Assembly (NCBI GenBank): GCA_051005875.1
Contig: JBPCIX010000006.1
Span: forward strand, 1-28,367
DNA length: 28,367 nucleotides
Reading direction: 5' to 3'
DNA from: JBPCIX01 sp051005875
Lineage (GTDB): Bacteria; Actinomycetota; CADDZG01; JAHWKV01
The position numbers and the translations under genes were made by a program. A model generated the notes under the pieces. That model did no database searches and was not told the DNA's origin. It saw only the letters and a program-made list of their open reading frames with translations. Below, piece by piece: positions 16,033-23,430 of the stretch (position 1 is its first letter; every line of letters starts with the position of its first letter).

Positions 16033-16578
16033 CTAGCCCTCGCAGCAAAGGCAGCCGTTTTGTCCTTGCGGCAATGCCTTTCCCTCCTCTAGAAGTTGCT
16101 TTAGGTGGACTAGATATTGCTGGCTGCGGTTTTCGATTCGGGGCTTCATTTCAGGCTCGGCGACAGCAGGCATGTCTTCGAGGTCCAAATCCAGAGTGCG
16201 AAATACTTTCGATCCGCCATCCTCTGAAGGCTCCAGCACGTACGAGATTGTTTGAACCAGGGGCCCGGCGATTGCAAGAATTTCAACCTTGCGGTTCGGT
16301 TCAACAGCCGTGACTTCAGCAGTTGCCTGCTCACGGCCCTGGCCCATGTAATCAAAGACCCAGCGGAATTTGTCTCCGGCTTTCAGGGGCGCCAGGCCGT
16401 TGGTTGCCGGTCCGTTGCCGGTTCCGTGGCCGTTGCCGTTGACCGGCGAGTCGCCGCTCGCATGAGCCGCTTCCACTACATCAAAATGCCATTCCGGATC
16501 CCTAGTCGGGTCGCCCAGAATGCCAAACACTAGTCCAACAGGCCTGTCAATTGTGATGCTGTTCTCTACATGAATCAT
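16033..16578 (-). CDS. SRPBCC-superfamily protein with a cysteine tail
   Basis: A protein of 181 residues with the ligand-binding fold of the polyketide cyclase/START-like superfamily. The N-terminal MIHVENSITIDRPVGLVFGI and DPTRDPEWH are the first strand and helix; later strands run through FRWVFDYMGQG and VQTISYVLEP. Between residues about 44 and 62 there is an Asn/Gly-rich low-complexity insert. The protein ends in NGCLCCEG, four residues from the fold's usual helix, an unusual cysteine cluster. The ATG is supported by AGGAGG 5 nt upstream. Substrate and role are unknown; the gene stands alone between the vapBC and mntA-hepT modules. Confidence 0.75.
   Translation of the reverse strand: MIHVENSITIDRPVGLVFGILGDPTRDPEWHFDVVEAAHASGDSPVNGNGHGTGNGPATNGLAPLKAGDKFRWVFDYMGQGREQATAEVTAVEPNRKVEILAIAGPLVQTISYVLEPSEDGGSKVFRTLDLDLEDMPAVAEPEMKPRIENRSQQYLVHLKQLLEEGKALPQGQNGCLCCEG
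16403..16447. repeat. Imperfect GTTGCCG-type simple repeat
   Basis: Several imperfect GTTGCCGG/GTTGCCG units occur in a row. They code for the Asn/Gly insert of the SRPBCC protein (minus strand). Length change here would vary the insert. Confidence 0.6.
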
Positions 16579-16660
16579 GACGCCTCCTAGTCGAGCTTTC
16601 GCTCAATTCTCGAAAATGGGTTCTATTCCCTTAATTGTGCGCCTTTTCGCCAGAAGAAAC

Positions 16661-16704
16661 ATCCGTCATTTAGACGTATTTTTCACGCCCCGCGAATGAC
16701 GGAT
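16661..16704. promoter_or_regulatory. Inverted repeat with 10-bp arms upstream of the SRPBCC gene
   Basis: ATCCGTCATT (16661-16670) and AATGACGGAT (16695-16704) are perfect reverse complements with a 24-nt centre. No T run follows on either strand, so an intrinsic terminator is unlikely. It could be an operator pair or an RNA stem for the SRPBCC gene, or the remains of an inserted element. Confidence 0.45.
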
Positions 16705-16783
16705 TCCGGATCATTTGCGATGTTTTGGGAGTCCGGCAGCGTGATTGTTTGAGGTCCTAAACCGACGATCCGCCGGATCAGGG

Positions 16784-17209
16784 TCAGGGCCTGGGTTCGA
16801 GCCAGGACAAGACCTCATTTGCGTATGCCCCAAAGCCGTCCAGAGCCAGCGGAATGGCGGCATGGACTCGTTTGTCGTCCACGTCGGCATAGTCGTGGAC
16901 GAGGGCGTTTCTTAGGCCTGCCGACGGCATAAGCTTTTCCGCCAGTTCATGCGTAATGACTCCCGCCTGGGCCACTGACTTGAATGATTCTCTGTAATCC
17001 TTCGGCGGGACACCAGCGCTTTCGGTAACCAGGTGGGTGTTGATATCTACGGCAACTTCCACCAGCAGCTGAATGAGACGTTCAATTTCTCTGCGCGGTC
17101 CGGGGCTGGAGCGGTAGCCGGAGATAGTTACGCCTCGGTGGCGTTCCAGTTCTTGCAGGTAAAGGTGCAAATGACGGAGTTTTCGGCGTACGATCTCCGG
17201 TCGAACCAT
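16784..17209 (-). CDS. hepT: HepT-family toxin (DUF86)
   Basis: A HEPN-domain toxin of 141 residues. The RNase motif RxxxxHxY is intact as Arg100, His105 and Tyr107 (RNALVHDY). It follows mntA on the same strand, starting inside the mntA stop (TGATG, one-base overlap). In characterised systems MntA adenylylates the HepT tyrosine next to the catalytic His, and Tyr107 is in the right place for that. The N-terminus is long and basic with a Pro/Gly/Arg insert near 33-40, a little longer than usual. Confidence 0.88.
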   Translation of the reverse strand: MVRPEIVRRKLRHLHLYLQELERHRGVTISGYRSSPGPRREIERLIQLLVEVAVDINTHLVTESAGVPPKDYRESFKSVAQAGVITHELAEKLMPSAGLRNALVHDYADVDDKRVHAAIPLALDGFGAYANEVLSWLEPRP

Positions 17210-17583
17210 CAGCCGTAGTGTGACCGAAGGGCTTCGGCCTCAAGATCCCGAAGCCACTGCGTGTCCATATAGCGTTTGATGGCGCGCAGACGAAATTCCT
17301 CAAATGCTCCGTCATAACCTTGAAATTTCGGCATGCCATCCACCGCCACCTCGCGAAGCAGCAGTGGATCGGCCTCGTTCAAGACGACAAAATCGAGCAT
17401 CTGGTGGTCAGTGACAGCATCCCGGACAGTCTCTAGTTTTTCGTGTGGATCGGCGGTGTTCGGGGCGAACAAGACGCCAAGGTCCCAATCGCTTGCTTCA
17501 CCTGCCTGCCCACGGGCCCGGGAGCCGAAAAAAACGATAAGATCCACGCCCGCGGCCCGAATCTTTTCCTCATCAAAATCCAT
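17209..17583 (-). CDS. mntA: MntA-family nucleotidyltransferase antitoxin
   Basis: A minimal nucleotidyltransferase of 124 residues that in known pairs neutralises HepT by transferring AMP. The signature GSRARG is at 20-25, followed by SDWD (Asp32 and Asp34 for metal), and MLDFVVL supplies the third acidic residue. The ATG at 17583 (MDFDEEK) is preferred over the TTG at 17589. A -10-like TATGCT ends 8 nt upstream. It is directly downstream of a broken hepT. Confidence 0.88.
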   Translation of the reverse strand: MDFDEEKIRAAGVDLIVFFGSRARGQAGEASDWDLGVLFAPNTADPHEKLETVRDAVTDHQMLDFVVLNEADPLLLREVAVDGMPKFQGYDGAFEEFRLRAIKRYMDTQWLRDLEAEALRSHYG

Positions 17584-17591
17584 TGGCAATT

Positions 17592-17597
17592 AGCATA
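17592..17597 (-). promoter_or_regulatory. -10 candidate of mntA-hepT
   Basis: TATGCT lies 8 nt before the mntA ATG on the minus strand. The leader would be 0-2 nt, and no SD is present. It matches the layout of the other two toxin-antitoxin promoters here, though without a clear inverted repeat. Confidence 0.3.
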
Positions 17598-17605
17598 TCC
17601 CGGTC

Positions 17606-17813
17606 CTAGGGGGACCTTGGCCTATCCAGAAGACCTCGAACGGCGACGTCTAGTTGGTCGAGGTGGTTTTCCAAGATATCCCACACAATGTTCAGGTCGA
17701 CATTGTAGTAACCGTGGGCCAACCGGTCGCGCGTGCCCGAGATCCTTCGCCAGGGAATATCGTAGGCAGCCCTATAACTCCGCGTCCAATGACGCAGGAT
17801 AAAGTCTTGCAAT
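17606..17813 (-). pseudogene. Truncated, frameshifted second hepT
   Basis: The 3' half of a HepT-like gene. IPWRRISGTRDRLAHGYYN carries an intact RxxxxHxY (RDRLAHGY) and is followed by LNIVWDILENHLDQL. Upstream, the expected sequence continues in the neighbouring frame as RLYPASLDAEL followed by a stop; removing one base near 17774 would join it to RAAYDIPWR, typical of the family. The first half (about 60 residues) is absent: the homology ends at the start of the divergent channel-like gene. A 75-codon frame from TTG 17833 exists but reads an unrelated N-terminus. Loss of function is likely. Confidence 0.7.
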
Positions 17814-18945
17814 GAGCATAGTGCTTCGAGCAATCCTGTTTGTTCTTGGCGCCGCGGTGGCTTTGATGGTTTATGGATCGGCGATTCGCACCGTCATATT
17901 GCCGCGGGGAGTACCGGCAAAGCTCTCACGCTGGGTGATGCTCATCACCCGAATGGCGCTGGGACTCAGGCTTGGCCGCCGGGCCGACTATGAAAAGCGC
18001 GACCGGGTCATGGCTCTGTACGGCCCGCTCGGCCTTATGAACCTTCTGGCCGCTTGGCTTGGACTCGTAATGGCCGGATACACCCTGATGTTTTGGGCGA
18101 TTGAAAACGGCGCCTTGAAAGACGCTTTTGCGATCAGCGGATCATCGCTGTTGACGCTTGGGTTTGCGGGAGCGAAAAATACGGCGGAGCTGGCTCTTTC
18201 GTTTACGGAAGCCGCCACCGGGCTGGTGCTCCTGGCGCTGTTGATCACTTACTTGCCGAGCATCTATGGGGCATTTTCCAGGCGTGAGCTTGAAGTGGCC
18301 AAGCTGGAAGTTCGCGCCGGGGCTCCGCCCACGGGCCTTGAAATGCTTGAGCGAGCCTGGCGGCTTCAACGATTGGACCGGCTGACCGACGTTTGGATCG
18401 CGTGGGAGGCCTGGTTTGCCGATGTCGAGGAATCCCATACGTCTTTGCCGGTTCTGGTTTTCTTCCGCTCTCCGCAACCCGACCGGTCGTGGGTTACCGC
18501 CGCGGGCGCAGTCTTGGACGCGGCATCGCTTCTGGCCTCGACCGTTGACCAGCCAAGAAATATTGAGTCGGAGCTTTGCGTGAGAGCCGGCTATGTGTCG
18601 CTTAGAAAGATTGCGGAGTTCTTTCAAATCCCGTTCAACCCAAACCCCCATCCGAAAGACCCCATCTCCATACAAAGGCAGGAGTTCGACGACGTCTACA
18701 ACCGGCTGGGCGAAGCGGGCCTTCCCTTGAAGGACCGTGAACAGGCCTGGGAAGGTTTCTCGGGATGGCGGGTCAATTACGATGCGGTGCTTCTGGCGTT
18801 GGCCACGCTGACCTTGGCCCCTTACGCCCCTTGGTCGTCTGACCGTTCTCTAAAGTTCCGCTACCCTGGCGCGTGGAGTGGAATAAACGCGTGGCGGCGC
18901 AGCCGCAAGCCGAGCACCGCCATACCGGCCCAAGGGGAAAAATAG
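17812..18945 (+). CDS. Two-helix channel-like membrane protein with altered pore
   Basis: A membrane protein of 377 residues. Hydrophobic segments lie near 5-27, 70-97 and 132-153. Between the last two is a re-entrant stretch DAFAISGSSLLTLGFAGAKN (104-123) that resembles the pore helix and filter of two-TM potassium channels, but TLGFA replaces the TVGYG filter. The soluble C-terminal half (about 155-377) contains two Trp-rich helical segments and no RCK, cNMP or other domain that I recognise. The ATG overlaps the dead hepT fragment on the other strand. Ion selectivity and role are unknown; it could be a channel-like signal protein. Confidence 0.65.
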   Translation: MSIVLRAILFVLGAAVALMVYGSAIRTVILPRGVPAKLSRWVMLITRMALGLRLGRRADYEKRDRVMALYGPLGLMNLLAAWLGLVMAGYTLMFWAIENGALKDAFAISGSSLLTLGFAGAKNTAELALSFTEAATGLVLLALLITYLPSIYGAFSRRELEVAKLEVRAGAPPTGLEMLERAWRLQRLDRLTDVWIAWEAWFADVEESHTSLPVLVFFRSPQPDRSWVTAAGAVLDAASLLASTVDQPRNIESELCVRAGYVSLRKIAEFFQIPFNPNPHPKDPISIQRQEFDDVYNRLGEAGLPLKDREQAWEGFSGWRVNYDAVLLALATLTLAPYAPWSSDRSLKFRYPGAWSGINAWRRSRKPSTAIPAQGEK

Positions 18946-19051
18946 TTGACAGATGAGCCGCTTCTAAAGGTAAGCGTATCGCTGGTAGCCAACGCTTCGG
19001 CGCACAACCGTCCAGGTTTGGCGGGCATTTTTGATGATTCAACTCGGAGTC

Positions 19052-19079
19052 TACAAATCTATCTACACTTTTGTATACT
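19052..19079 (+). promoter_or_regulatory. mazEF promoter with overlapping inverted repeat
   Basis: The -10 TATACT (19074-19079) ends 6 nt before the antitoxin ATG at 19086. The inverted repeat TACAAA (19052-19057) / TTTGTA (19070-19075) straddles the promoter and overlaps the -10. No SD is visible before the ATG, so a leaderless transcript with autorepression is inferred. Confidence 0.55.
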
Positions 19080-19085
19080 GCTCGC

Positions 19086-19328
19086 ATGAGCACAACCATT
19101 CGCGTGAGCCAGGCGACGAAGTCCCGAATAGCCGACCTGGCCAGGGTAATGGGCACCCGTCAAACTGAGGTCGTTGATGCTGCGGTCGAGGCCCTGGAGC
19201 GACAGACCTTTTTCGACTCACTAAACAGCAGATTTGAGCAATTGCGGGAGGACCCGGCGGCATGGGCTGAGATCGAAGCTGAACGCCGGGCCGAAGAAGA
19301 GGTTCTGGCGGACGACTCTCCTGAGTGA
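19086..19328 (+). CDS. MazE-like ribbon-helix-helix antitoxin
   Basis: An antitoxin of 80 residues. The N-terminal STTIRVSQATKSRIADLARV plus GTRQTEVVDAAVEAL is a ribbon-helix-helix DNA-binding fold; the acidic tail (EIEAERRAEEEVLADDSPE) is the toxin-binding part. The ATG at 19086 is six bases after the -10. The stop overlaps the toxin GTG (GTGA). Confidence 0.85.
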   Translation: MSTTIRVSQATKSRIADLARVMGTRQTEVVDAAVEALERQTFFDSLNSRFEQLREDPAAWAEIEAERRAEEEVLADDSPE

Positions 19329-19669
19329 AATGCAGGCGAGGTGATATCTGGCTGGTCGCCTTTGGTGATCCGGAAGGGCGCGAGCAAAGCGGCACTCGGC
19401 CGGCGGTTGTAGTTTCGTCCGATCTGCTCAACGAAGGGCCGTCCGGAATTGTGATCGTCGTTCCGGCTACGACATCGCATCGGGGTTTGCCTTCGCACAT
19501 TGAAATCACCAAAGGCGACTCCGGGCTGGACGAGGTGAGCTATGCGAAATGTGAGGACGTCAAGTCGGTTTCCGACCGCCGCCTAATTACGCGCCTGGGC
19601 GAGACCGGCCCGGCGGTCATGTTCGAGATCTCAAGAGCCCTGCGTCTCCTGATGGACCTGATTGCTTGA
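19325..19669 (+). CDS. MazF/PemK-type endoribonuclease toxin
   Basis: A likely mRNA-cleaving toxin of 114 residues. It shows the family start RRGDIWLVAF, then GTRPAVVVSSDLLN, VIVVPATTS and the later CEDVKSVSDRRL, which are conserved in MazF. The GTG start overlaps the antitoxin stop by four bases. The cleavage sequence cannot be predicted from this. Confidence 0.9.
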   Translation: MKCRRGDIWLVAFGDPEGREQSGTRPAVVVSSDLLNEGPSGIVIVVPATTSHRGLPSHIEITKGDSGLDEVSYAKCEDVKSVSDRRLITRLGETGPAVMFEISRALRLLMDLIA

Positions 19670-19768
19670 CGCAATTCCTTGGGCGAGACGTTCACTTGAC
19701 GAGCCATTTGCGAAACAACGCCTTCACTCACCAAGCGTATTCCCCTTCAGGGCTGGTGAACAGGTTGC

Positions 19769-20605
19769 TTGGACTTACCAAAGTTCCCTGAGTTGAAGCT
19801 ACCTGAGCCGGAGAAGAATTGGCCCGCAAGCTGGAGCACGTCATATGCCTTCGACCTGATCGAGGTCGAAGGCCTAGCAAGCAGAGCCACTCAGGGGCAC
19901 CGCTACGCATATAAGGCGCGAGTCGATTACGTGATAGCCCTTGTCCGGCGGACCGTTCCACTCGGAGCTACGGTGTTGGATGTCGGGGCTGGACAAGGAA
20001 ATCTGACGCTATGGCTGGCCGAGTTAGGTTTTGCGGTCACCTGGAATGACGTGAGAGATGAGCTTGCCGGATATGTCCGGCTAAAGCATCAGAGCGGGTC
20101 CGTCAATTACTTGGCCGGCGAAATAACCGCTCTAGAACCCAGTGCCAAATACGACCTAGTATTGGCCGCCGAGATAATCGAGCATGTTGCCCATCCAGAT
20201 AGGTTTCTGGCTCATCTGGGGCGCTTTGTCAAACCAGGGGGACACCTTGTGATCACAACCCCTAACGGTTCATATCTTCGTAATCGCTTGCCGCGCTTCA
20301 CGGGCCACCCAGACCCGTCGATCTTTGAGAAGCATCAGTATCTGCCGGATGCAGATGGGCACATTTTCTTGCTACACCCAGACGAGATTGAAGCGCTAAG
20401 CGACCAGGCAGGCCTGCGCGTCGTCCGACTCGACCTAATCACAAACTTTCTGACGGCCGGATGGCTGGGCACTTCCCTGTTCCTGCATCGGCTGCCGCCA
20501 GCATTGGTTCGCCTTGGAGAAAGAGCCACGGGTGCTCTTCCGGGTCTGCTTAAGGAGAAGTTGACGACGCAGTTGATAATCCTCCTCCGGAGACAAAATG
20601 CTTGA
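19769..20605 (+). CDS. Class I SAM-dependent methyltransferase
   Basis: A methyltransferase of 278 residues, probably acting on glycan or lipid-linked sugar given the downstream genes. The SAM motif VLDVGAGQGNLTLWLAELG lies near 70, then WNDVRDEL, then the family DLVLAAEIIEHVAHPDRFL and VKPGGHLVITTPNG. A C-terminal amphipathic stretch with paired Leu/Trp follows. The TTG start is the earliest plausible one; no SD is visible, and no ATG lies near it. Its C-terminal sequence recurs as a relic downstream. It opens the polysaccharide region. Confidence 0.8.
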   Translation: MDLPKFPELKLPEPEKNWPASWSTSYAFDLIEVEGLASRATQGHRYAYKARVDYVIALVRRTVPLGATVLDVGAGQGNLTLWLAELGFAVTWNDVRDELAGYVRLKHQSGSVNYLAGEITALEPSAKYDLVLAAEIIEHVAHPDRFLAHLGRFVKPGGHLVITTPNGSYLRNRLPRFTGHPDPSIFEKHQYLPDADGHIFLLHPDEIEALSDQAGLRVVRLDLITNFLTAGWLGTSLFLHRLPPALVRLGERATGALPGLLKEKLTTQLIILLRRQNA

Positions 20606-20943
20606 AGGGGAGATCTTTCTGCAGGGGAGCTGGACTTCCGCCGCCCAACAGCTTCAAATGGGTTATGCCCGGACCGTCAGGTGCGGTCATGGATGACGCA
20701 GCTAGTAGTCCTCCTTCGAAAAGAAAGCATTGCGGGGTGAAACCTCATGCACTTGAGGAGGCCCTTTAGATGAAGTCACCGCACGCCTTCATAGGAACTA
20801 GGATCCAAAGGGAGAATTCTGTTGTCCCGCGAAGGACTTGGGCGTAAGCTGGAACAAATGGCGCGTAGATTACTCAGGGAAGTTTCGGAGACCTGGATTC
20901 TGGCACACCATCCGACGCCATTCTTGATTCCTTAGCTTTAGAC
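20606..20943 (+). other. 338-nt intergenic region with decayed sequence
   Basis: No complete gene is supported here. It contains the methyltransferase tail relic (separate entry), a 25-codon ATG frame at 20770 and a 38-codon TTG frame at 20822; neither has a recognisable product. An AAAGGGAGAA purine run at 20808 could be an SD for the second. No clear promoter for the downstream glycosyltransferase is visible. Confidence 0.5.
20693..20740 (+). pseudogene. Relic of a second methyltransferase C-terminus
   Basis: The 15-residue reading MTQLVVLLRKESIAG closely parallels the end of the preceding gene (TTQLIILLRRQNA), and about 24 of 38 aligned bases match. Upstream bases no longer align cleanly. 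This is what remains of a paralogous methyltransferase lost by deletion, or of a duplicated tail. Confidence 0.55.
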
Positions 20944-22104
20944 ATGAAACCATTCCTGTTTGTTCAACCCTTCGGCTTTGCGGCACCCGGAGGCGGCCCT
21001 TACGTCTTTCGAGCCCTTTGTGACGGAAGGAATGATGTTATAAGTTTCTGCACCACGATTGCGAAGCCTCCTGCTGCTCAGGTGCCAGAAATTCATTTTC
21101 GGCGAAGACCTGGCTTCGGACGATTGGAGACAACCCGTTTCTTTCCACAGTTAGAGAGCCTTGCCGATCTTTGGTGTGCTTCCTTGACAAAGAAATTGGT
21201 CGTCGTGGGCAAGGAGTTCGGCGTTGGAGCAATCCACGCTTTGGCGCATTCGACAGAGTTCTGGGCTGCTCTAAAAGCAGCGAAAATTCTAGGAGTGCCC
21301 TACGCCCTCACCTGCCACGACGATGTCGCCTATGTCCTTTCGTATAACCCCTTGCGTGCCCTTGCACTAAAGCGACTTGGCACCGCTTGGCGGGAAGCCC
21401 ATGTCCGGTTTGTCATTTCGTCTGCTCTCGGTCAAGAGTATTGCCGGCGATACGGGAGCCGTCAGTTTCAAGTAGTAACCCACGGGCTGGCAACGGTGCA
21501 AGCCCAGGCTAGACGAGCCGTGCCGGGTAGACTTTGCGTCTATTTTTCCGGGTCCATACACAATAGCTACGCAGCGAATTTTCGCTCGCTTGTCCAGGCC
21601 CTTGAGTTGCTGCGGCGCTCACGACCCGATCTTGAAGTGTCACTGCTGGGAAGGGGCAGCCCCCCGCCAGGGGAACTGCCCCCATGGGTCGGATTCAAGG
21701 AGTTCAAAAGTGAACAACACCAATCTGAGGATCTGAATGAGGCCGACGTGATGTACCTACCCCTCCCCTTTGGAAGGAGGCAGGCACCCTTTTGTCGTTT
21801 CAGCCTTCCGACAAAGCTCATCGCCTACCTCGGTGCAGGACTTCCCATACTTTGCCACGCCCCTGACTATTCGGGGGCGTCGAAAATACTAAACAACAGG
21901 GGCGCTGGAATTATAGTGTCGGACCTGAACCCGCTAGTGCTTGCTCAGGGACTCCTCCTTGCCCTGCGGAATCGAGAATCTCTGGCTACTTCATCACTGA
22001 GGCTCGCTCGGGAGGAGTTTCTCCTGGCTAACACGAAACTCATCTTTTGGACCGCCTTGCAGGAAATTCAAGCAAGCCCGTCGCAAAATACTGTCATTTG
22101 TTGA
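20944..22104 (+). CDS. Glycosyltransferase, GT4-like (GT-B fold)
   Basis: A putative glycosyltransferase of 386 residues. Near the N-terminus, FGFAAPGGGPYVFRAL resembles the glycine-rich acceptor loop of the GT-B fold; the mid-protein CVYFSGSIHNSYAANFRSLV and LLGRG begin the second Rossmann domain; LPTKLIAYLGAGLPILC is the conserved donor-side segment. No signal peptide. Donor and acceptor cannot be named. The ATG at 20944 follows TTTAGAC, so there is no clear SD. The stop overlaps the next gene as TTGA. Confidence 0.75.
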   Translation: MKPFLFVQPFGFAAPGGGPYVFRALCDGRNDVISFCTTIAKPPAAQVPEIHFRRRPGFGRLETTRFFPQLESLADLWCASLTKKLVVVGKEFGVGAIHALAHSTEFWAALKAAKILGVPYALTCHDDVAYVLSYNPLRALALKRLGTAWREAHVRFVISSALGQEYCRRYGSRQFQVVTHGLATVQAQARRAVPGRLCVYFSGSIHNSYAANFRSLVQALELLRRSRPDLEVSLLGRGSPPPGELPPWVGFKEFKSEQHQSEDLNEADVMYLPLPFGRRQAPFCRFSLPTKLIAYLGAGLPILCHAPDYSGASKILNNRGAGIIVSDLNPLVLAQGLLLALRNRESLATSSLRLAREEFLLANTKLIFWTALQEIQASPSQNTVIC

Positions 22105-23321
22105 GGATTGACTTGTTCAGAGGGAGGAAACCGGGGCCTGGCGAGTCTACAGCCGAAGTCACCCGAGGCATCTTAACCGTCGGTATGTCCCGTGGTCCGA
22201 TCTGCGGCGTACGCGACTACGCGAACCTTCTCGATCAAGAGCTTTCGCGCTTAGACCACGATGTTCGCAAAGTTTGGATTGCTCGCGGGGAGGGCGGGGG
22301 CTGGGTGGGGGGTCTCCGCGCAGACGGCGAGCTACTTTCACGGTCAGTTAAGGCAATGAAAAATCGCCCTCAGGCGGTCATCCTTCACTACAGTCCATTT
22401 GCCTACGGCGCTCATGGCCTGCCATTGATCGCTCCATTTTTGCCGCTGGTGGCCCGGATTCTTAGACTCCGCGTGACGACTATCCTCCACGAGGTCTATT
22501 TCCCGTGGGGCCGAAGCGGTCTTCGGGGTCTTATTTGGGCGCTCTTTCAGCGTGCAGCATTGGTGCCCGTTCTCCTAGGTTCAAGTTCGCTCATAGTAAC
22601 CAGCGAGGAGCAACGAGAGCGACTATCCAATCCCTTTGTCCGAAGCGGGCGGCGGGCATTCAAGATCCCAGTTTGGTCTACCATTCCCGTTCAATTGCAG
22701 GACGCTGGAGACCTGGGCAATAGGCCTGAGGCGCAGAAGGTATTAGGGACTTTCGGCTGGGCCCGAAGAGATGCCGCAATTGATGTAGTTCTCGATGCGG
22801 TCCGCAGCCTGGTTTCCGAACGATTCGATATTAAGTTACTGTTCATTGGAGCACCGGGGCCGCATTCCCACGAGGCGCAGCAGTGGAAAGAAGCAGCGGC
22901 TTCCCGGGGAATTGGATCTCGAGTAGTCTTCACGGGAGAAAAATCAGAGCCAGAACAGATTTCGGTGGACTTATCTTCTTTGGACGTCTATCTGCATGTT
23001 GATCCGGCAGGTGTCTCGACTGGGCGAACATCTCTTGCCGCAGCATTTGCTCACGGCAGGCCTATCGTTGCCTTCGTCGGCGACAAACGCCCGGCAGGCC
23101 TTAGGGAGCCGGAAGAGCTCCTTTTGGTTCCCCTTGACCCGGAGGCCCTCACGGCTAGCTTGAAGCAGGTGCTTACGTCAAACAGCCTTAATAGGCGGCT
23201 TTCAGAAGGAGCGCAGAGAGCATATCGCCGAGAAATGGCGGTGGCCCGTGGCGTGTCGCTCTTGAGTGCAATAGCCACTGGGGCTACCTTCCAGAACCCG
23301 CCCGCCGGCGGGAGAATCTAG
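22101..23321 (+). CDS. Glycosyltransferase, GT4-like
   Basis: Product of about 406 residues from a TTG that overlaps the previous stop (TTGA). The first strand ILTVGMSRGPICGVRDYANLL near 30 is the GT4 start with its glycine loop; ILHYSPFAYG is next. In the second domain VLGTFGWARRDAAIDVVLDA and LLFIGAPGPH are the usual nucleotide-sugar side, and DVYLHVDPAGVSTGRTSLAA ends in a conserved region. An ATG at 22183 would remove the first strand, so it is unlikely. Substrate unknown; presumably polysaccharide assembly with its neighbours. Confidence 0.78.
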   Translation: MRIDLFRGRKPGPGESTAEVTRGILTVGMSRGPICGVRDYANLLDQELSRLDHDVRKVWIARGEGGGWVGGLRADGELLSRSVKAMKNRPQAVILHYSPFAYGAHGLPLIAPFLPLVARILRLRVTTILHEVYFPWGRSGLRGLIWALFQRAALVPVLLGSSSLIVTSEEQRERLSNPFVRSGRRAFKIPVWSTIPVQLQDAGDLGNRPEAQKVLGTFGWARRDAAIDVVLDAVRSLVSERFDIKLLFIGAPGPHSHEAQQWKEAAASRGIGSRVVFTGEKSEPEQISVDLSSLDVYLHVDPAGVSTGRTSLAAAFAHGRPIVAFVGDKRPAGLREPEELLLVPLDPEALTASLKQVLTSNSLNRRLSEGAQRAYRREMAVARGVSLLSAIATGATFQNPPAGGRI

Positions 23322-23430
23322 AACGTCGTGGTTGGCATCGGCGTGAAGAGATCTGGAGCCAGGACTAACCCGGCTAGCGAAACATTGTGAGCGACTGCGC
23401 TTGCCAAGTCGCAGATCCTCCTGGTCTTCC

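Noticed and set aside
19540..19734. Minus-strand frame with a helix-turn-helix-like start (SQMARQVNVSPKELRQ)
   Set aside because: Most of it is antisense to mazF. The first 20 residues, outside mazF, look HTH-like but are too short to support a gene.
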